Positions 26,380 to 34,157 of a stretch of 64,000 bases of DNA are shown here, piece by piece. The stretch is from a virus. Made by a program: the position numbers and the translations under genes. Position 1 is the first letter of the stretch. Each line of letters starts with the position of its first letter. Under the pieces are notes generated by a model. The model saw nothing but the letters and a program-made list of their open reading frames with translations, ran no database searches and had not been told where the DNA came from. Where the stretch lies: IMG/VR virus record IMGVR_UViG_3300017963_000239, positions 17,880-81,879 of that record; one strand, given 5' to 3'.

Positions 26380-26675
26380 CGGAGGCCCATCAGCACGACT
26401 GGGGGCCATACGAGGAAGTACCGTTCGGGGAGAATCCGGGCCGCTACAAGCGCTGCCAGGACCCCGACTGCCGCGTAGTCGGCTACGTTCGGTACTCCGC
26501 TCTCAGCTTCAGCGGAGGTGATGGATCTCGCCTCCGGGTCCAGCCGTACAAGTGCGGCGTGAAAGGCTGCCGAGGTGAGGCAGTGGATCGTAAGAAGGGG
26601 CGCTGCGGCCCCCGCAACAACTTCTTCTGGCTCTGCGCCGAACACCTTCATCTGAGGGACGAGCAGAAGAAGTAG
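26376..26675 (+). CDS. Zinc-binding protein, unknown
   Basis: 99 residues from GTG 26376 in a GTGA overlap. Ligand pairs CQDPDC, CGVKGC, and CGPRN ... CAEHLH suggest two zinc sites. No family recognised; similar small zinc proteins are frequent in this genome. Confidence 0.65.
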   Translation: MTEAHQHDWGPYEEVPFGENPGRYKRCQDPDCRVVGYVRYSALSFSGGDGSRLRVQPYKCGVKGCRGEAVDRKKGRCGPRNNFFWLCAEHLHLRDEQKK

Positions 26676-26691
26676 AACGCACACAGCTTCG

Positions 26692-26730
26692 GGGAGGATG
26701 GCCGAGCGGACGAAGGCGCCTGCCTTGTTT
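26692..26730 (+). pseudogene. 5' half of a class II tRNA without nuclease
   Basis: GGGAGGA, U8, Ser/Leu-type D-arm (GGCCGAGCGGACGAAGGC) and first anticodon-stem strand, ending at the first base of the complete tRNA-Ser (TGA). Confidence 0.55.
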
Positions 26731-26815
26731 GGAGAGTGCCGTCACTGGAGGCAAAGCGGCTTTGAACGCCGTGGGGCGTGAAAGCGTCGGGGTTCGAGTC
26801 CTCCACTCTCCGCCA
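26731..26815 (+). tRNA. tRNA-Ser (TGA)
   Basis: Acceptor GGAGAGT/ACTCTCC, anticodon stem GCGGC/GCCGT with loop TTTGAAC (TGA), long variable arm, T-loop TTCGAGT, CCA encoded. Confidence 0.88.
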
Positions 26816-26817
26816 CT

Positions 26818-26905
26818 GGAGGGGTGACCGAGTGGCTTATGGTGCACGCTTGGAAAGCGTGTGTGTGGCAACGCACCGTGGGTTCGAATCCCGCCCTCTC
26901 CGCCA
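26818..26905 (+). tRNA. tRNA-Ser (GGA)
   Basis: Acceptor GGAGGGG/CCTCTCC, anticodon stem CACGC/GCGTG with loop TTGGAAA (GGA), long variable arm, T-loop TTCGAAT, CCA encoded. Confidence 0.92.
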
Positions 26906-26908
26906 ATC

Positions 26909-26936
26909 TTGACAATCACTAGCAGCCTGTTACTAT
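26909..26936 (+). promoter_or_regulatory. Promoter TTGACA-16-TACTAT
   Basis: Best consensus match of the family (TTGACAATC, TGT before TACTAT). It probably drives the von Willebrand gene with a leader of about 175 bases, in which I see no convincing leader gene. Confidence 0.65.
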
Positions 26937-27118
26937 GCCGGTGAGGTAAGTCCGCGCCTTTGGGCTTTGGGGCAGACCTTGCGACTGCTCGCACCTCGTT
27001 CGAGGTTTTGGAGTGGTTGGGACATGGATGGCTCGATACGTCGAGACGGACCTGGGAGGTCTGTCCGCCTCCGCTCCCCGACGTTGAACCCGAAAAGCAA
27101 CGTGGAGAGGAAACGGAC

Positions 27119-28579
27119 ATGAAGACGAACGCTAGGTTCGATTACGACGCTGTGCGCCACGATCAAGAGAACGAGGTGCACTTGGTGCTGACGCTGAACG
27201 CTCCGAAGAAGGAGTGGGAGAAGGACCGCTCGCCGGTGTGCATCATGCCGGTCATCGACGTGAGCGGTTCGATGGGTGGAGACAAGATCCACTACGCCAA
27301 GCAGTCAGCCATGAAGCTGGTGGACCATCTGAAGCCGGGCGACTTCGCTGGGCTCGCGGTGTTCACCTGCGGAGCGACGCTCATCTCGCCGCCGGTGGAG
27401 ATGACGCAGGCCAAGAAGGACGAGCTGAAGTCGAAGATCGGGGAGCTGAGCGCGCAGGCCAGCACCAACTTCAGCGACGGCATGCTGATGGGCTTGCAGA
27501 ACGTCAACCAGGCGGACCTGCCGGCCAAGATGCTGTTCCGGGTGGTGATGCTCACGGACGGCTTGGCCAACCGCGGCGTGACGGGTCGAGATCTCATTCC
27601 GCTTCTGAAGGCCAACCGGAAGAGGGCTTCTCTCAGCGCGTTCGGCTACGGCCGCGATGCAGACCAGGAGCTGCTTGCGGACCTCGCTGTGGCGGGTGAC
27701 GGCAACTACGCCTTCATCCAGAACCCCGACGATGCTCTCAGCGCCTTTGGCAAGGAGCTGGGCGGTTTGCTCGCGGTCTACGCTCGGAACGTCCGGGTGG
27801 AGGTCGAACTGTCGAACGGTCACACGCTGAAGAGCGTAGTCAGCGACGTCGACTCCGAGGGAGACGAGAAGAAGGTGACCGTCAAGCTGCCGGAGATACT
27901 GAGCGAGGAAGAGCGCCATCTGGTGTTCGAGCTGGCGTTGTCGAAGCAGTCCAAGGCGCTCCCTCGGGCGACCAACGTGGCGATGGTGAAGGTCCGCTAC
28001 GAGGTCATCAACAAGGATGGTTCGATCACCGAGAAGGTCACCGAAGCAAAGGCCAAGCTCAAGTTCGTCAAGAGCGGCAAGGAGCAGGACAAGCCGACGC
28101 AGGCGGTGGCCGACATCGTGGGCCGGGCGAAGCTGGTTCAGATGCAGATCGAGTCGGAGGAGAAGGCCAAGGCAGGAGACTTCGCTGGGGCCAAGGAGGT
28201 GTTCGACCTCGGGGCTCAGGTGCTTGCGGCCATGGGCGCTGAGGGGGCTTCGCAGCACGCACAGGCCATGAGCGCCAAGGTCAGCAGCCCGGCCATGTAC
28301 TTGGCCAACGCGGGCTACCTAGCGTCCAACAAGGCGGTGTTGAACCGTGGTGTGGGCACTTCGGCGCTCCACGCTGAAGCGGCGCACGACGTCAACTGCT
28401 TCTACCAGGGCGACGTGCAGCTCGGGACCGAGGCGCAGCAGCAGGTGCTGGAGAGCTTCACCGGTGGAGGGGAGGTTACTCCGCCCCCGGCGGCGCCCAC
28501 TCCGACGCCGGCATCGACTCCTACTCCGCAGTCTTCTGGTTCGAGCGGGGTGAGCAAGACGCGCAGTTCCAGGTGGTGA
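27119..28579 (+). CDS. von Willebrand factor A domain protein
   Basis: 486 residues from ATG 27119 (AGAGGAAAC upstream). The vWA domain spans about 40-210: MIDAS DVSGSM at 47-52, STNFSDG for the conserved Thr, and LTDGLANRG. A beta-sandwich-like region and a helical region follow, then a Pro/Thr/Ser-rich tail. Such domains bind partners through a metal ion; related proteins in tellurite-resistance and ternary-system operons act as protein-interaction hubs. No signal peptide, so cytoplasmic. The upstream in-frame extension is rejected because it runs through a promoter and leader. Confidence 0.85.
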   Translation: MKTNARFDYDAVRHDQENEVHLVLTLNAPKKEWEKDRSPVCIMPVIDVSGSMGGDKIHYAKQSAMKLVDHLKPGDFAGLAVFTCGATLISPPVEMTQAKKDELKSKIGELSAQASTNFSDGMLMGLQNVNQADLPAKMLFRVVMLTDGLANRGVTGRDLIPLLKANRKRASLSAFGYGRDADQELLADLAVAGDGNYAFIQNPDDALSAFGKELGGLLAVYARNVRVEVELSNGHTLKSVVSDVDSEGDEKKVTVKLPEILSEEERHLVFELALSKQSKALPRATNVAMVKVRYEVINKDGSITEKVTEAKAKLKFVKSGKEQDKPTQAVADIVGRAKLVQMQIESEEKAKAGDFAGAKEVFDLGAQVLAAMGAEGASQHAQAMSAKVSSPAMYLANAGYLASNKAVLNRGVGTSALHAEAAHDVNCFYQGDVQLGTEAQQQVLESFTGGGEVTPPPAAPTPTPASTPTPQSSGSSGVSKTRSSRW

Positions 28580-28580
28580 T

Positions 28581-29150
28581 GTGATAATTGGGATCGACGA
28601 GGTCGGCTACGGGTGTTGGGCGGGGCCAGTTTTTGTGTGCGGCGTAGCCGCTGAGGACGACTGGGCGCCTCCCGGCCTCCGAGATTCCAAGAAGCTGTCG
28701 AAGAAGCGCATCGTAGAGGTCAGCGAAAGCCTGCGCCGGGTGGTGCCGTACCTCGTGGTCGACGGCGACGTAGAGCACATCGACAAGTACGGCATCGGCG
28801 CAGTGCTTCGCACGTTGCAGAAGCTGGTTGCCGAGTCGTTGTTGGAGGAGTTCCCCGGCGCTCGGGTGGTGGTCGACGGGAACATCGCCATCCCTGGGAT
28901 CCCTGACTGTGAGGCCATTCCGAAGGCGGACGACACGGTGCCCGCGGTCTCGGCGGCGAGCATCATCGCGAAGGATGCTCGGGACGCGAAGATGCGTGAG
29001 CTGGCCAAGGAGTATCCGGGCTACGGTTTCGAAAAACACGTTGGGTATGGCACCCAGCAGCACGCACAGGCTTTGGACAGGTTGGGCGTCTGTCCGATCC
29101 ATCGCAAGAGCTACAAGCCGATAGCGAAGCGGATCAAGAGTACGTCCTAG
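28581..29150 (+). CDS. rnhB: Ribonuclease HII
   Basis: 189 residues. The opening IIGIDEVGYGCWAGP carries catalytic Asp-Glu; SKKLSKKRI follows; DGN and SAASIIAKDARD hold the other acidic residues, as in RNase HII, which removes RNA from RNA-DNA hybrids and single ribonucleotides. GTG start two bases after the vWA stop. The GYGT(Q)QH ... G segment is the usual conserved end. Probably primer removal in phage replication. Confidence 0.93.
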   Translation: MIIGIDEVGYGCWAGPVFVCGVAAEDDWAPPGLRDSKKLSKKRIVEVSESLRRVVPYLVVDGDVEHIDKYGIGAVLRTLQKLVAESLLEEFPGARVVVDGNIAIPGIPDCEAIPKADDTVPAVSAASIIAKDARDAKMRELAKEYPGYGFEKHVGYGTQQHAQALDRLGVCPIHRKSYKPIAKRIKSTS

Positions 29151-29241
29151 GGAGAGGTGGCCGAGTCAGGTTAAGGCGCCCGTTTCGAATGCGGGTGTGC
29201 GCGCGAGTGCACCGGGGGTTCGAATCCCTCTCTCTCCGCCA
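29151..29241 (+). tRNA. tRNA-Ser (CGA)
   Basis: Acceptor GGAGAGG/TCTCTCC, anticodon stem CCCGT/GCGGG with loop TTCGAAT (CGA), long variable arm, T-loop TTCGAAT, CCA encoded. Confidence 0.92.
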
Positions 29242-29242
29242 A

Positions 29243-29334
29243 GGAAGGTAGAATCGTGCTGTGGATGCCGACCTGGGTTGCTACCCCATGGGTGCCCGCA
29301 AGGGCATGGAGTTCGACTCTCCCACCTTCCGCCA
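29243..29334 (+). tRNA. tRNA-Ser (GCT)
   Basis: Acceptor GGAAGGT/ACCTTCC, anticodon arm CTGGG-TTGCTAC-CCCAT (GCT), variable arm TGCCC-GCAA-GGGCA, T-loop TTCGACT, CCA encoded. The D-arm is poorly formed. Confidence 0.82.
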
Positions 29335-29369
29335 GTTCGGATGTACTATCCGGTTCTTGGAGGTTCGCC

Positions 29370-29699
29370 ATGTTGATTTCTGAGAAGACTGCCCGTGACC
29401 TTCGAGCCCTTGGAGTTCTCGAAGGTGCGGTGACCCCGGACTACATCGAGAACGACGTGCGCAACGCCATGAAGTCTGCGCACATCGAGAAGGCCGACTT
29501 GAAGGTCTCCGAAGAGGGAGGGATGATCAAGGTACAGGTCACGTGCCGCGATCAGGAAGGGTTGAAGGCCGCAGGAGAGAACGTCGTCAAGCACTTGGAG
29601 AGTGAGCAGGTTCCCGCCACGAACGTGAAGTTCTCGGAGGCCGGCGAGGGTGTGTGGCGGCTCACCTTCGACGTGGAGACCGTCGAACCGCAGCACTGA
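29370..29699 (+). CDS. 109-residue protein, unknown
   Basis: ATG 29370 with a strong TTGGAGG site. Alternating helix and strand pattern (MIKVQVTCRDQEGLKAAGENVV; VWRLTFDVETVE) resembling a ferredoxin-like fold. No family recognised. Confidence 0.65.
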   Translation: MLISEKTARDLRALGVLEGAVTPDYIENDVRNAMKSAHIEKADLKVSEEGGMIKVQVTCRDQEGLKAAGENVVKHLESEQVPATNVKFSEAGEGVWRLTFDVETVEPQH

Positions 29700-29729
29700 T
29701 GATCTTTTGGCGCTACACTAGAAGGGATC

Positions 29730-29954
29730 ATGAGCTGGGAAAGCGGAGTGTTGGCCTACCTGTTGGTGGCCGTCGTGCTGTTTTTCGCTGGGTTGTACCG
29801 GGCGAAAGGGAGCGAGGAGATGCGCGCCCGGCTGCGCAACCCTCTGGAGGTCTTCGCGCTCGTGGTGATGACGCTCCTGTGGATCATCATGGTTCCCGTT
29901 GCGGCGCTCGTAAGAGATCGAGAAGAAGCGAATCCGGGGGAGAAGAGAAGCTAG
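29730..29954 (+). CDS. Two-pass membrane protein
   Basis: 74 residues with two hydrophobic segments (LAYLLVAVVLFFAGLY and VFALVVMTLLWIIMVPVAALV) separated by a basic loop, and a charged C-terminus. AGAAGGG before the ATG. Size and topology are holin-like, but it lies far from the muralytic gene at 53810, so the role is open. Confidence 0.65.
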   Translation: MSWESGVLAYLLVAVVLFFAGLYRAKGSEEMRARLRNPLEVFALVVMTLLWIIMVPVAALVRDREEANPGEKRS

Positions 29955-29956
29955 CT

Positions 29957-30032
29957 GCTGGCGTGGCACAATTGGTAGCGCACCTGCCTTGTAAGCAGGG
30001 GGTTAGGGGTTCGAGTCCCCTCGCCAGCTCCA
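29957..30032 (+). tRNA. tRNA-Thr (TGT)
   Basis: Acceptor GCTGGCG/CGCCAGC, anticodon stem CCTGC/GCAGG with loop CTTGTAA (TGT), T-loop TTCGAGT, CCA encoded. Last tRNA before the tail genes. Confidence 0.92.
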
Positions 30033-30101
30033 ACGTCTACATCAGGATCCCTGTCGGGTTGTCAGTGGCTACTACCTCGCTCGTGGTGTAGAGTGGGCGA
30101 C

Positions 30102-30821
30102 ATGGCCCGCACGACGATTCTGGAGCCGCTACAGAACTACCCTTTCTGGTTGATGGATGTGGGGCCGAACGATTCCCTGGGCCTTCCCATCCTCACTCCG
30201 ATCTTCGGGTTTTCGGCGATCACTGCCCCGGAGATTACAGCGGACGTGATGGATGTGGTGGAGGGCAACTGGTACTTCAACCGCAAGGTTCTCAAGCGCT
30301 TCGACATCGCCAACATGACGTTGCAGCGCGGGGTGACGTGGTACGACTCGGACTTCTGGAAGTGGATGATCGCGGCTGTCACCGGAGACATGACGGATCT
30401 GTCGTCTCTGCCTTTCCTCGGGCTAATTCCAGGTCCGCCTTTGGAGTCGGGGCCGACGTACCGCCGAACTCTGGTTCTGGTGGAGTACTTCCCTCACCTG
30501 AACATCGGTGGTGGGGGAGGTGTTGCCGGGCTCGCCACGGAAATCGGAACGCTGGGGCTGTTGCTGACGGCTTCGGGAGTCACGGGGGTGGACGTGGCCG
30601 GTCTTACCTTGGCTTCGACCGGCGTGGCGGCGCTGTTCAAAGCGGCTCTCGGTCCCTACGAGTTCGCTTCGAGGATTCCAGCGAGGGCCTATGTGCTGAA
30701 GGACTGCGTGCCCATCCGGTACAAGTCCGGTTCAGATCTGGACGCCAACTCGGGCGCCGTCATGATTTCCGAGCTGGAGCTGGCCATCGAGATGGTGGAG
30801 GAGATCAGCCTCGCCGCCTAG
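30102..30821 (+). CDS. Tail tube protein (T4 gp19-like)
   Basis: 239 residues. The pattern GFSAITAPEITADVMDVVEGNWYFNRKVLKR ... NMTLQRGVTWYDSDFWKWM and later YVLKDCVPIRYKSGSDLDANSGAVMISELELAIE matches the phage tail-tube family (T4 gp19 fold), with the typical final strands. It polymerises into the inner tail tube. A Gly-rich insert (HLNIGGGGGVAGLA) is unusual. TAGAGT seven bases before the ATG suggests a leaderless start. First structural gene of the tail block. Confidence 0.82.
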   Translation: MARTTILEPLQNYPFWLMDVGPNDSLGLPILTPIFGFSAITAPEITADVMDVVEGNWYFNRKVLKRFDIANMTLQRGVTWYDSDFWKWMIAAVTGDMTDLSSLPFLGLIPGPPLESGPTYRRTLVLVEYFPHLNIGGGGGVAGLATEIGTLGLLLTASGVTGVDVAGLTLASTGVAALFKAALGPYEFASRIPARAYVLKDCVPIRYKSGSDLDANSGAVMISELELAIEMVEEISLAA

Positions 30822-30826
30822 GGCCG

Positions 30827-30851
30827 CTCAGGGCCTTCTGGACGCCCTGAG
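30827..30851 (+). terminator. Hairpin after the tail tube gene
   Basis: Perfect eight-pair stem CTCAGGGC/GCCCTGAG with a nine-base loop directly after the stop; GGGGCG follows instead of T, so attenuation or mRNA protection is as likely as termination. Confidence 0.5.
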
Positions 30852-30874
30852 GGGCGTTGGGGTACGCTCACCCC

Positions 30875-31144
30875 ATGGCGATGGCGAAAGCGGCTCTGAT
30901 GGCCCTTCTCGGCCCCGTACAGGGCCGTGAGGAGCAGACCACGACGGCGAACGCGGGTGCGGTGGAGGTTCCGCTGGGGCGCCCGCTCCGGCAGGTGTTC
31001 CCTCGCTCGGTGGGGCCGAGGAAACGGCGCAAGACGCTGGAGATTCCTACGGTGGGTGGAGCTGAGATCGAGGTCTTCGAGATACCGGACGACCAGGAGC
31101 TGATTCGCCGCGCCGAAGAACAGCTCGCGCGGCTGCGTCGGTAG
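30875..31144 (+). CDS. Small basic protein in the tail operon
   Basis: 89 residues. TACGCT six bases before the ATG, leaderless. Basic middle (RSVGPRKRRKTLEI) and an acidic-then-basic C-terminal helix. No family recognised; position between tail tube and chaperone suggests a tail completion or assembly factor. Confidence 0.6.
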   Translation: MAMAKAALMALLGPVQGREEQTTTANAGAVEVPLGRPLRQVFPRSVGPRKRRKTLEIPTVGGAEIEVFEIPDDQELIRRAEEQLARLRR

Positions 31145-31226
31145 GCTGGATCCCAAGATCGTCTACCTCAGTGCAGAGGTAGTTTTCCCTTGGCGGATAC
31201 TCCATATCTGAGGTAGGAATGGGTGC

Positions 31227-31829
31227 ATGGGAGATGACAGCACGAAGGTGGCGCTGGGTGCTGATGAGCATGTCGAGTTCCTTCGGGGGATCGACCCCAG
31301 CAAGATGACCTGGAAGCAGAAGTACGCTCTGTGGGTCCAGAAGATCCTGGAGCGTTGCCAGGGGAAGTGTTCCAACTGCGGCGGCGAGCACAAGGTTCGG
31401 GTCCGCATGGTGGTCCCGCGCGAGGCCGGTGGAAAACTCTCCTTGGAGAACGGCCGGGTGCTCTGCCGGGCCTGTGAGATGGCTGCCGAGGTGGTGGCGA
31501 AGACGGGAAACGGCGAAGCGAAGCGGCCCGTCAACTTCTGGGTGAGCCGGCGGCTGTTCAAGAAGATCAAGGCGCTCAACGGCTTCACCAGCAACGGGGC
31601 GCTCGTGCGCTACCTGATGCAGAAGTACGTGATGGACGCCGACCGTTTCGATGACTTGGAGAGCTGGCAGGACACGGGATGCGACGTGAAGGTCAACGTG
31701 TGGGTGGACAACGACATCTACGAGACCTTCAAGGCGATCGTGGGCAAGCGGGGCTCGACGGTGACGGACGCGCTCAAGTCGTTGATCCGCATGTACGAGG
31801 ATGAGGCGGAGCCTTTGGTGAGGAAGTAG
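31227..31829 (+). CDS. Degenerate HNH-fold protein fused to ribbon-helix-helix-like domain
   Basis: 200 residues. Residues about 45-95 keep the treble-clef scaffold (CSNCGGEHKVRVRMVVPREAGGKLSLENGRVLCRAC) but the catalytic His residues are replaced, so nuclease activity is unlikely. The C-terminal half has two segments, FWVSRRLFKKIKALNGFTSNGALVRYLM and VWVDNDIYETFKAIVGKRGSTVTDALKSLI, that each read as strand-helix-helix, like tandem ribbon-helix-helix DNA-binding units. Possibly a transcriptional regulator derived from a homing nuclease. Confidence 0.6.
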   Translation: MGDDSTKVALGADEHVEFLRGIDPSKMTWKQKYALWVQKILERCQGKCSNCGGEHKVRVRMVVPREAGGKLSLENGRVLCRACEMAAEVVAKTGNGEAKRPVNFWVSRRLFKKIKALNGFTSNGALVRYLMQKYVMDADRFDDLESWQDTGCDVKVNVWVDNDIYETFKAIVGKRGSTVTDALKSLIRMYEDEAEPLVRK

Positions 31830-31831
31830 CC

Positions 31832-32245
31832 ATGGCGAGAGCACTGGTCACCGACATCTACGCAGGGTACTGCTTCATCCTTCATCTCCCCGAGCGCGAC
31901 GTCTGGGTGAGCGCGAAGGCTGCGTTCAACGACGTGTTCACCGGAGATCTCTGGGTCGGCGCGGCGCACCGCGTGAACGAGAAGACCCTCGGGGAGTACT
32001 TCTTGGAGTGCCACCGGGTGGAGGTGTGGATGTTCCAGCCCGCTCGCAATTCCGGGGCTTTCGCGCGCTGTATCACGGCGAGCTACGAGGGGTTGTTCCT
32101 TCAGCCCGTCGACCTCGATGCGAGCGCGTCGAAGGTCGCCATGGAGTGGGTGCGGCTGGAGAACACGAAGATGGGCAAGGTTCAGGACGTTCCGAGGGCC
32201 GAGTGGCCGGCGGGGCTTGTCCGAGAGTTCGACACGGGAAAGTAG
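31832..32245 (+). CDS. 137-residue phage protein, unknown
   Basis: ATG two bases after the previous stop. Beta-rich N-terminus with many aromatics (DIYAGYCFILHLPERDVWVS), Cys and His residues and an acidic C-terminal helix. No family recognised. It lies directly before the tail assembly chaperone. Confidence 0.6.
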   Translation: MARALVTDIYAGYCFILHLPERDVWVSAKAAFNDVFTGDLWVGAAHRVNEKTLGEYFLECHRVEVWMFQPARNSGAFARCITASYEGLFLQPVDLDASASKVAMEWVRLENTKMGKVQDVPRAEWPAGLVREFDTGK

Positions 32246-32265
32246 CCTAGGGGACGAGGGAAAAC

Positions 32266-33096
32266 ATGACGGACCAGCAACAACCGGAACAAGGTGATCA
32301 CGTACTCGATACGGTACGCCAGGCGCAACTGGAGAACCCCAAGGGGACTCACGGCGTGTTCGAGCTGCCATGCGGCTACTTGGACGACGCGGGCGAGCTG
32401 CACACGGAAGTGCAGGTGAGGGAGATCACAGGCCACGAGGAAGACATGCTCGGGTCGAAGTCGGTGCCGAACCACAAGAAGGTCGGCAACCTCATTTCGT
32501 CCTGTGTCGAGCGCATCGGGAACATCACGGACCGCAAGACGCTGAGTACCATCGGTGGTGAGCTGACGCTCGGAGATCGAGTGTTCCTGATGTTCGCCAT
32601 CCGGCGCACGACGCTGGGCGACGAGTACCCCTTCCGGGGGGCGTGCCCCAACGAGAACTGCAACTACCGAGGGCTCTTCACGTTGGATCTGTCCGATCTC
32701 GAAGTGAGGAAGATGCCCAACCCGAAGCAGCGCATCTACGAGAGAGAGCTACCTTCGGGCAAGGTGGTGCGCTACCGTCCGTTGCTCGGGCGCGACGAAG
32801 AGGAGCTGGCGAAGGCTTCGAACTCCGACGAGGCGCTTTCTCTTTCGATCCTCATGCACTTGGAGATGCTGGACGAGAAGCCCCCCACTTTGGTCATGGT
32901 GAAGAACCTCGGTATGCGGGACCGCAATGCTCTGCGGGACGCTTTCGAGGAGATCGAAGGGGGTGTGGACACCACGCTGGAGATGAGCTGCCCCATGTGT
33001 GGCACGGAGTTCGAGGAAGAGCTGAATGTGGGGCAAGCGGGTTTTTTCTTCCCTTCCTCGATCCAGAAGGGCTCGAAGAAGAACTCTTCTACTTGA
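32266..33096 (+). CDS. Tail assembly chaperone/baseplate hub chaperone, short form
   Basis: 276 residues in the unshifted frame. N-terminal GVFELPCGYLDDAGELHTEVQVREITGHEEDML and central ALRDAFEEIEGGVDT resemble the gp26-like chaperone family of contractile-tail phages. Two zinc-knuckle pairs (CPNENCNY; CPMCG). The last 15 residues (PSSIQKGSKKNSST) look out of character, while the -1 frame encodes a better continuation after a TTTTTTC slippery site at 33042-33048. Located between tail tube and tape measure, the normal place for a frameshifting chaperone pair. Confidence 0.75.
   Translation: MTDQQQPEQGDHVLDTVRQAQLENPKGTHGVFELPCGYLDDAGELHTEVQVREITGHEEDMLGSKSVPNHKKVGNLISSCVERIGNITDRKTLSTIGGELTLGDRVFLMFAIRRTTLGDEYPFRGACPNENCNYRGLFTLDLSDLEVRKMPNPKQRIYERELPSGKVVRYRPLLGRDEEELAKASNSDEALSLSILMHLEMLDEKPPTLVMVKNLGMRDRNALRDAFEEIEGGVDTTLEMSCPMCGTEFEEELNVGQAGFFFPSSIQKGSKKNSST
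33042..33048 (+). promoter_or_regulatory. Programmed -1 frameshift slippery site TTTTTTC
   Basis: T-TTT-TTC in the zero frame GGT-TTT-TTC, a canonical X-XXY-YYZ heptamer. Slippage gives a 325-residue fusion with a 64-residue C-terminal extension. Confidence 0.6.
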
Positions 33097-33242
33097 TGGA
33101 GGTGTGGCAGGGGGCGCAGTACGAAGACCTCATGGCCATGCCCACGACGAGACGCAGGCGATTTGTAAGACGCAAGGTAGACTTGGAGGACAGAAGGCAG
33201 AAGGCCCACGAAGCGTCGATGTCGAAGATGCGTCGGCGGTAG
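33048..33242 (+). CDS. Frameshifted C-terminal extension of the tail chaperone
   Basis: Read in the -1 frame after the slippery site: LPFLDPEGLEEELFYLMEV then WQGAQYEDLMAMPTTRRRRF and a basic tail ending KMRRR. The YEDLMxMP(x)xxRRxF motif is characteristic of the C-terminal part of this chaperone family. It could also be reached from ATG 33096 (overlapping the short-form stop, TGATG) as a 48-residue product. A sequencing indel cannot be excluded. Confidence 0.6.
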   Translation, partial: LPFLDPEGLEEELFYLMEVWQGAQYEDLMAMPTTRRRRFVRRKVDLEDRRQKAHEASMSKMRRR

Positions 33243-33327
33243 TACATGGGCCGCAGGGCTTGGTAGAATCGCCCATCATGATCCCCGAAGGAGCACGAAC
33301 CCAAAACCGAAGTGAAATGGGGCGCAC

Positions 33328-33357
33328 ATGGCATTGAACTCACTTCGAGCCCTTCGG
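33328..33357 (+). pseudogene. Possible remnant of the tape measure start
   Basis: ATG then MALNSL..., preceded by GGGGCGCAC, resembles the true tape measure start MSLNFL (34158) preceded by GGTGGCGCC. The HNH gene on the opposite strand lies between the two. Short similarity, tentative. Confidence 0.35.
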
Positions 33358-34122
33358 CGGGCGCCCTCGCGGGCGTCCTGTGATGAGGGGGCCACCTATG
33401 TGGCTCCACGATTCCCCTCTGGCGATCTTGCCTACCATGACCGAGCTGACGCCGAAGGCTTCGCCCAAGACCCGGTAGTTATCCCCCGCCGCGGCCCGCT
33501 CACGGAGTTCGAGAACTCGCTGTTCGGTGAGTTTAGCGGCCGGGTTCTTGGCGCCTTGGCGTGTGCTGCCCAGCACTTCGATCGAGTGCTTCACGTTCTG
33601 CGGCTTCGTGATGTACTCCAGATTTTCCAGCCGGTTGTTTTGCCGGTTGCCGTCTTTGTGGTTGGTTTCTTGTCCCGGCGGTCGGGGGCCAACGAAAGCC
33701 GCCAGAACAACGAGCGAGACGCGGCAGTTCCTCGGGGTTCTCGTGTCAGTAAGCGTGACGATGAGGTAGCCGTCCGGATCAGGAGTCTGCCGGAGATGAG
33801 TGCCTGTTCGGATGTTTCGACGCGTGACTTCGATGCGCACGTTTCCACAGTCCGACACGCTGTAAAGTCCCTCGTACCCTGGTACGGGTCGCCAACGCTC
33901 TGTGGTTTCTTCTGTCGGCGGCGCCGAAGTACGTGGAGGCAGATCTTTCAACGGGCCTTGTATGTCCGACCAAGTAACTCCTCGGATGATCATGGAGACG
34001 GCGGCGGGGGATACTCCGAACTCCTTGGCGAGTGCGGATCCTTTTTCACCCCTTTCGGATCTTTTACGTATCTTTTTCACTTGGGCTGCTGTGAGCTTCG
34101 GGGTGCTCCTGTACTTCGACAT
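33340..34122 (-). CDS. HNH endonuclease with NUMOD4 and helix-turn-helix modules
   Basis: 260 residues on the strand opposite to all tail genes. N-terminal HTH (VKKIRKRSERGEKGSALAKEFGVSPAAVSMIIRG), NUMOD4 motif WRPVPGYEGLYSVSDCGNVR, HNH_3 core ETNHKDGNRQNNRLENLEYIT, and a second C-terminal HTH (ELRERAAAGDNYRVLGEAFGVSSVMVGKI). Classic free-standing homing nuclease. It interrupts the tail operon between chaperone and tape measure. Start chosen at the ATG before SKYRST; an ATG four codons earlier is possible. Confidence 0.9.
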   Translation of the reverse strand: MSKYRSTPKLTAAQVKKIRKRSERGEKGSALAKEFGVSPAAVSMIIRGVTWSDIQGPLKDLPPRTSAPPTEETTERWRPVPGYEGLYSVSDCGNVRIEVTRRNIRTGTHLRQTPDPDGYLIVTLTDTRTPRNCRVSLVVLAAFVGPRPPGQETNHKDGNRQNNRLENLEYITKPQNVKHSIEVLGSTRQGAKNPAAKLTEQRVLELRERAAAGDNYRVLGEAFGVSSVMVGKIARGESWSHIGGPLITGRPRGRPPKGSK

Positions 34123-34157
34123 AATGTGAAGCATACCTCTGAAACTTTGGTGGCGCC

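Noticed and set aside
26960-27118. N-terminal extension of the von Willebrand protein
   Set aside because: No ribosome site, and the extension lies in the leader downstream of the promoter at 26909; the ATG at 27119 has AGAGGAAAC.
29730-29954. Holin
   Set aside because: Two-pass topology fits, but it lies 24 kb from the muralytic gene and no other evidence supports the role; kept as an unnamed membrane protein.
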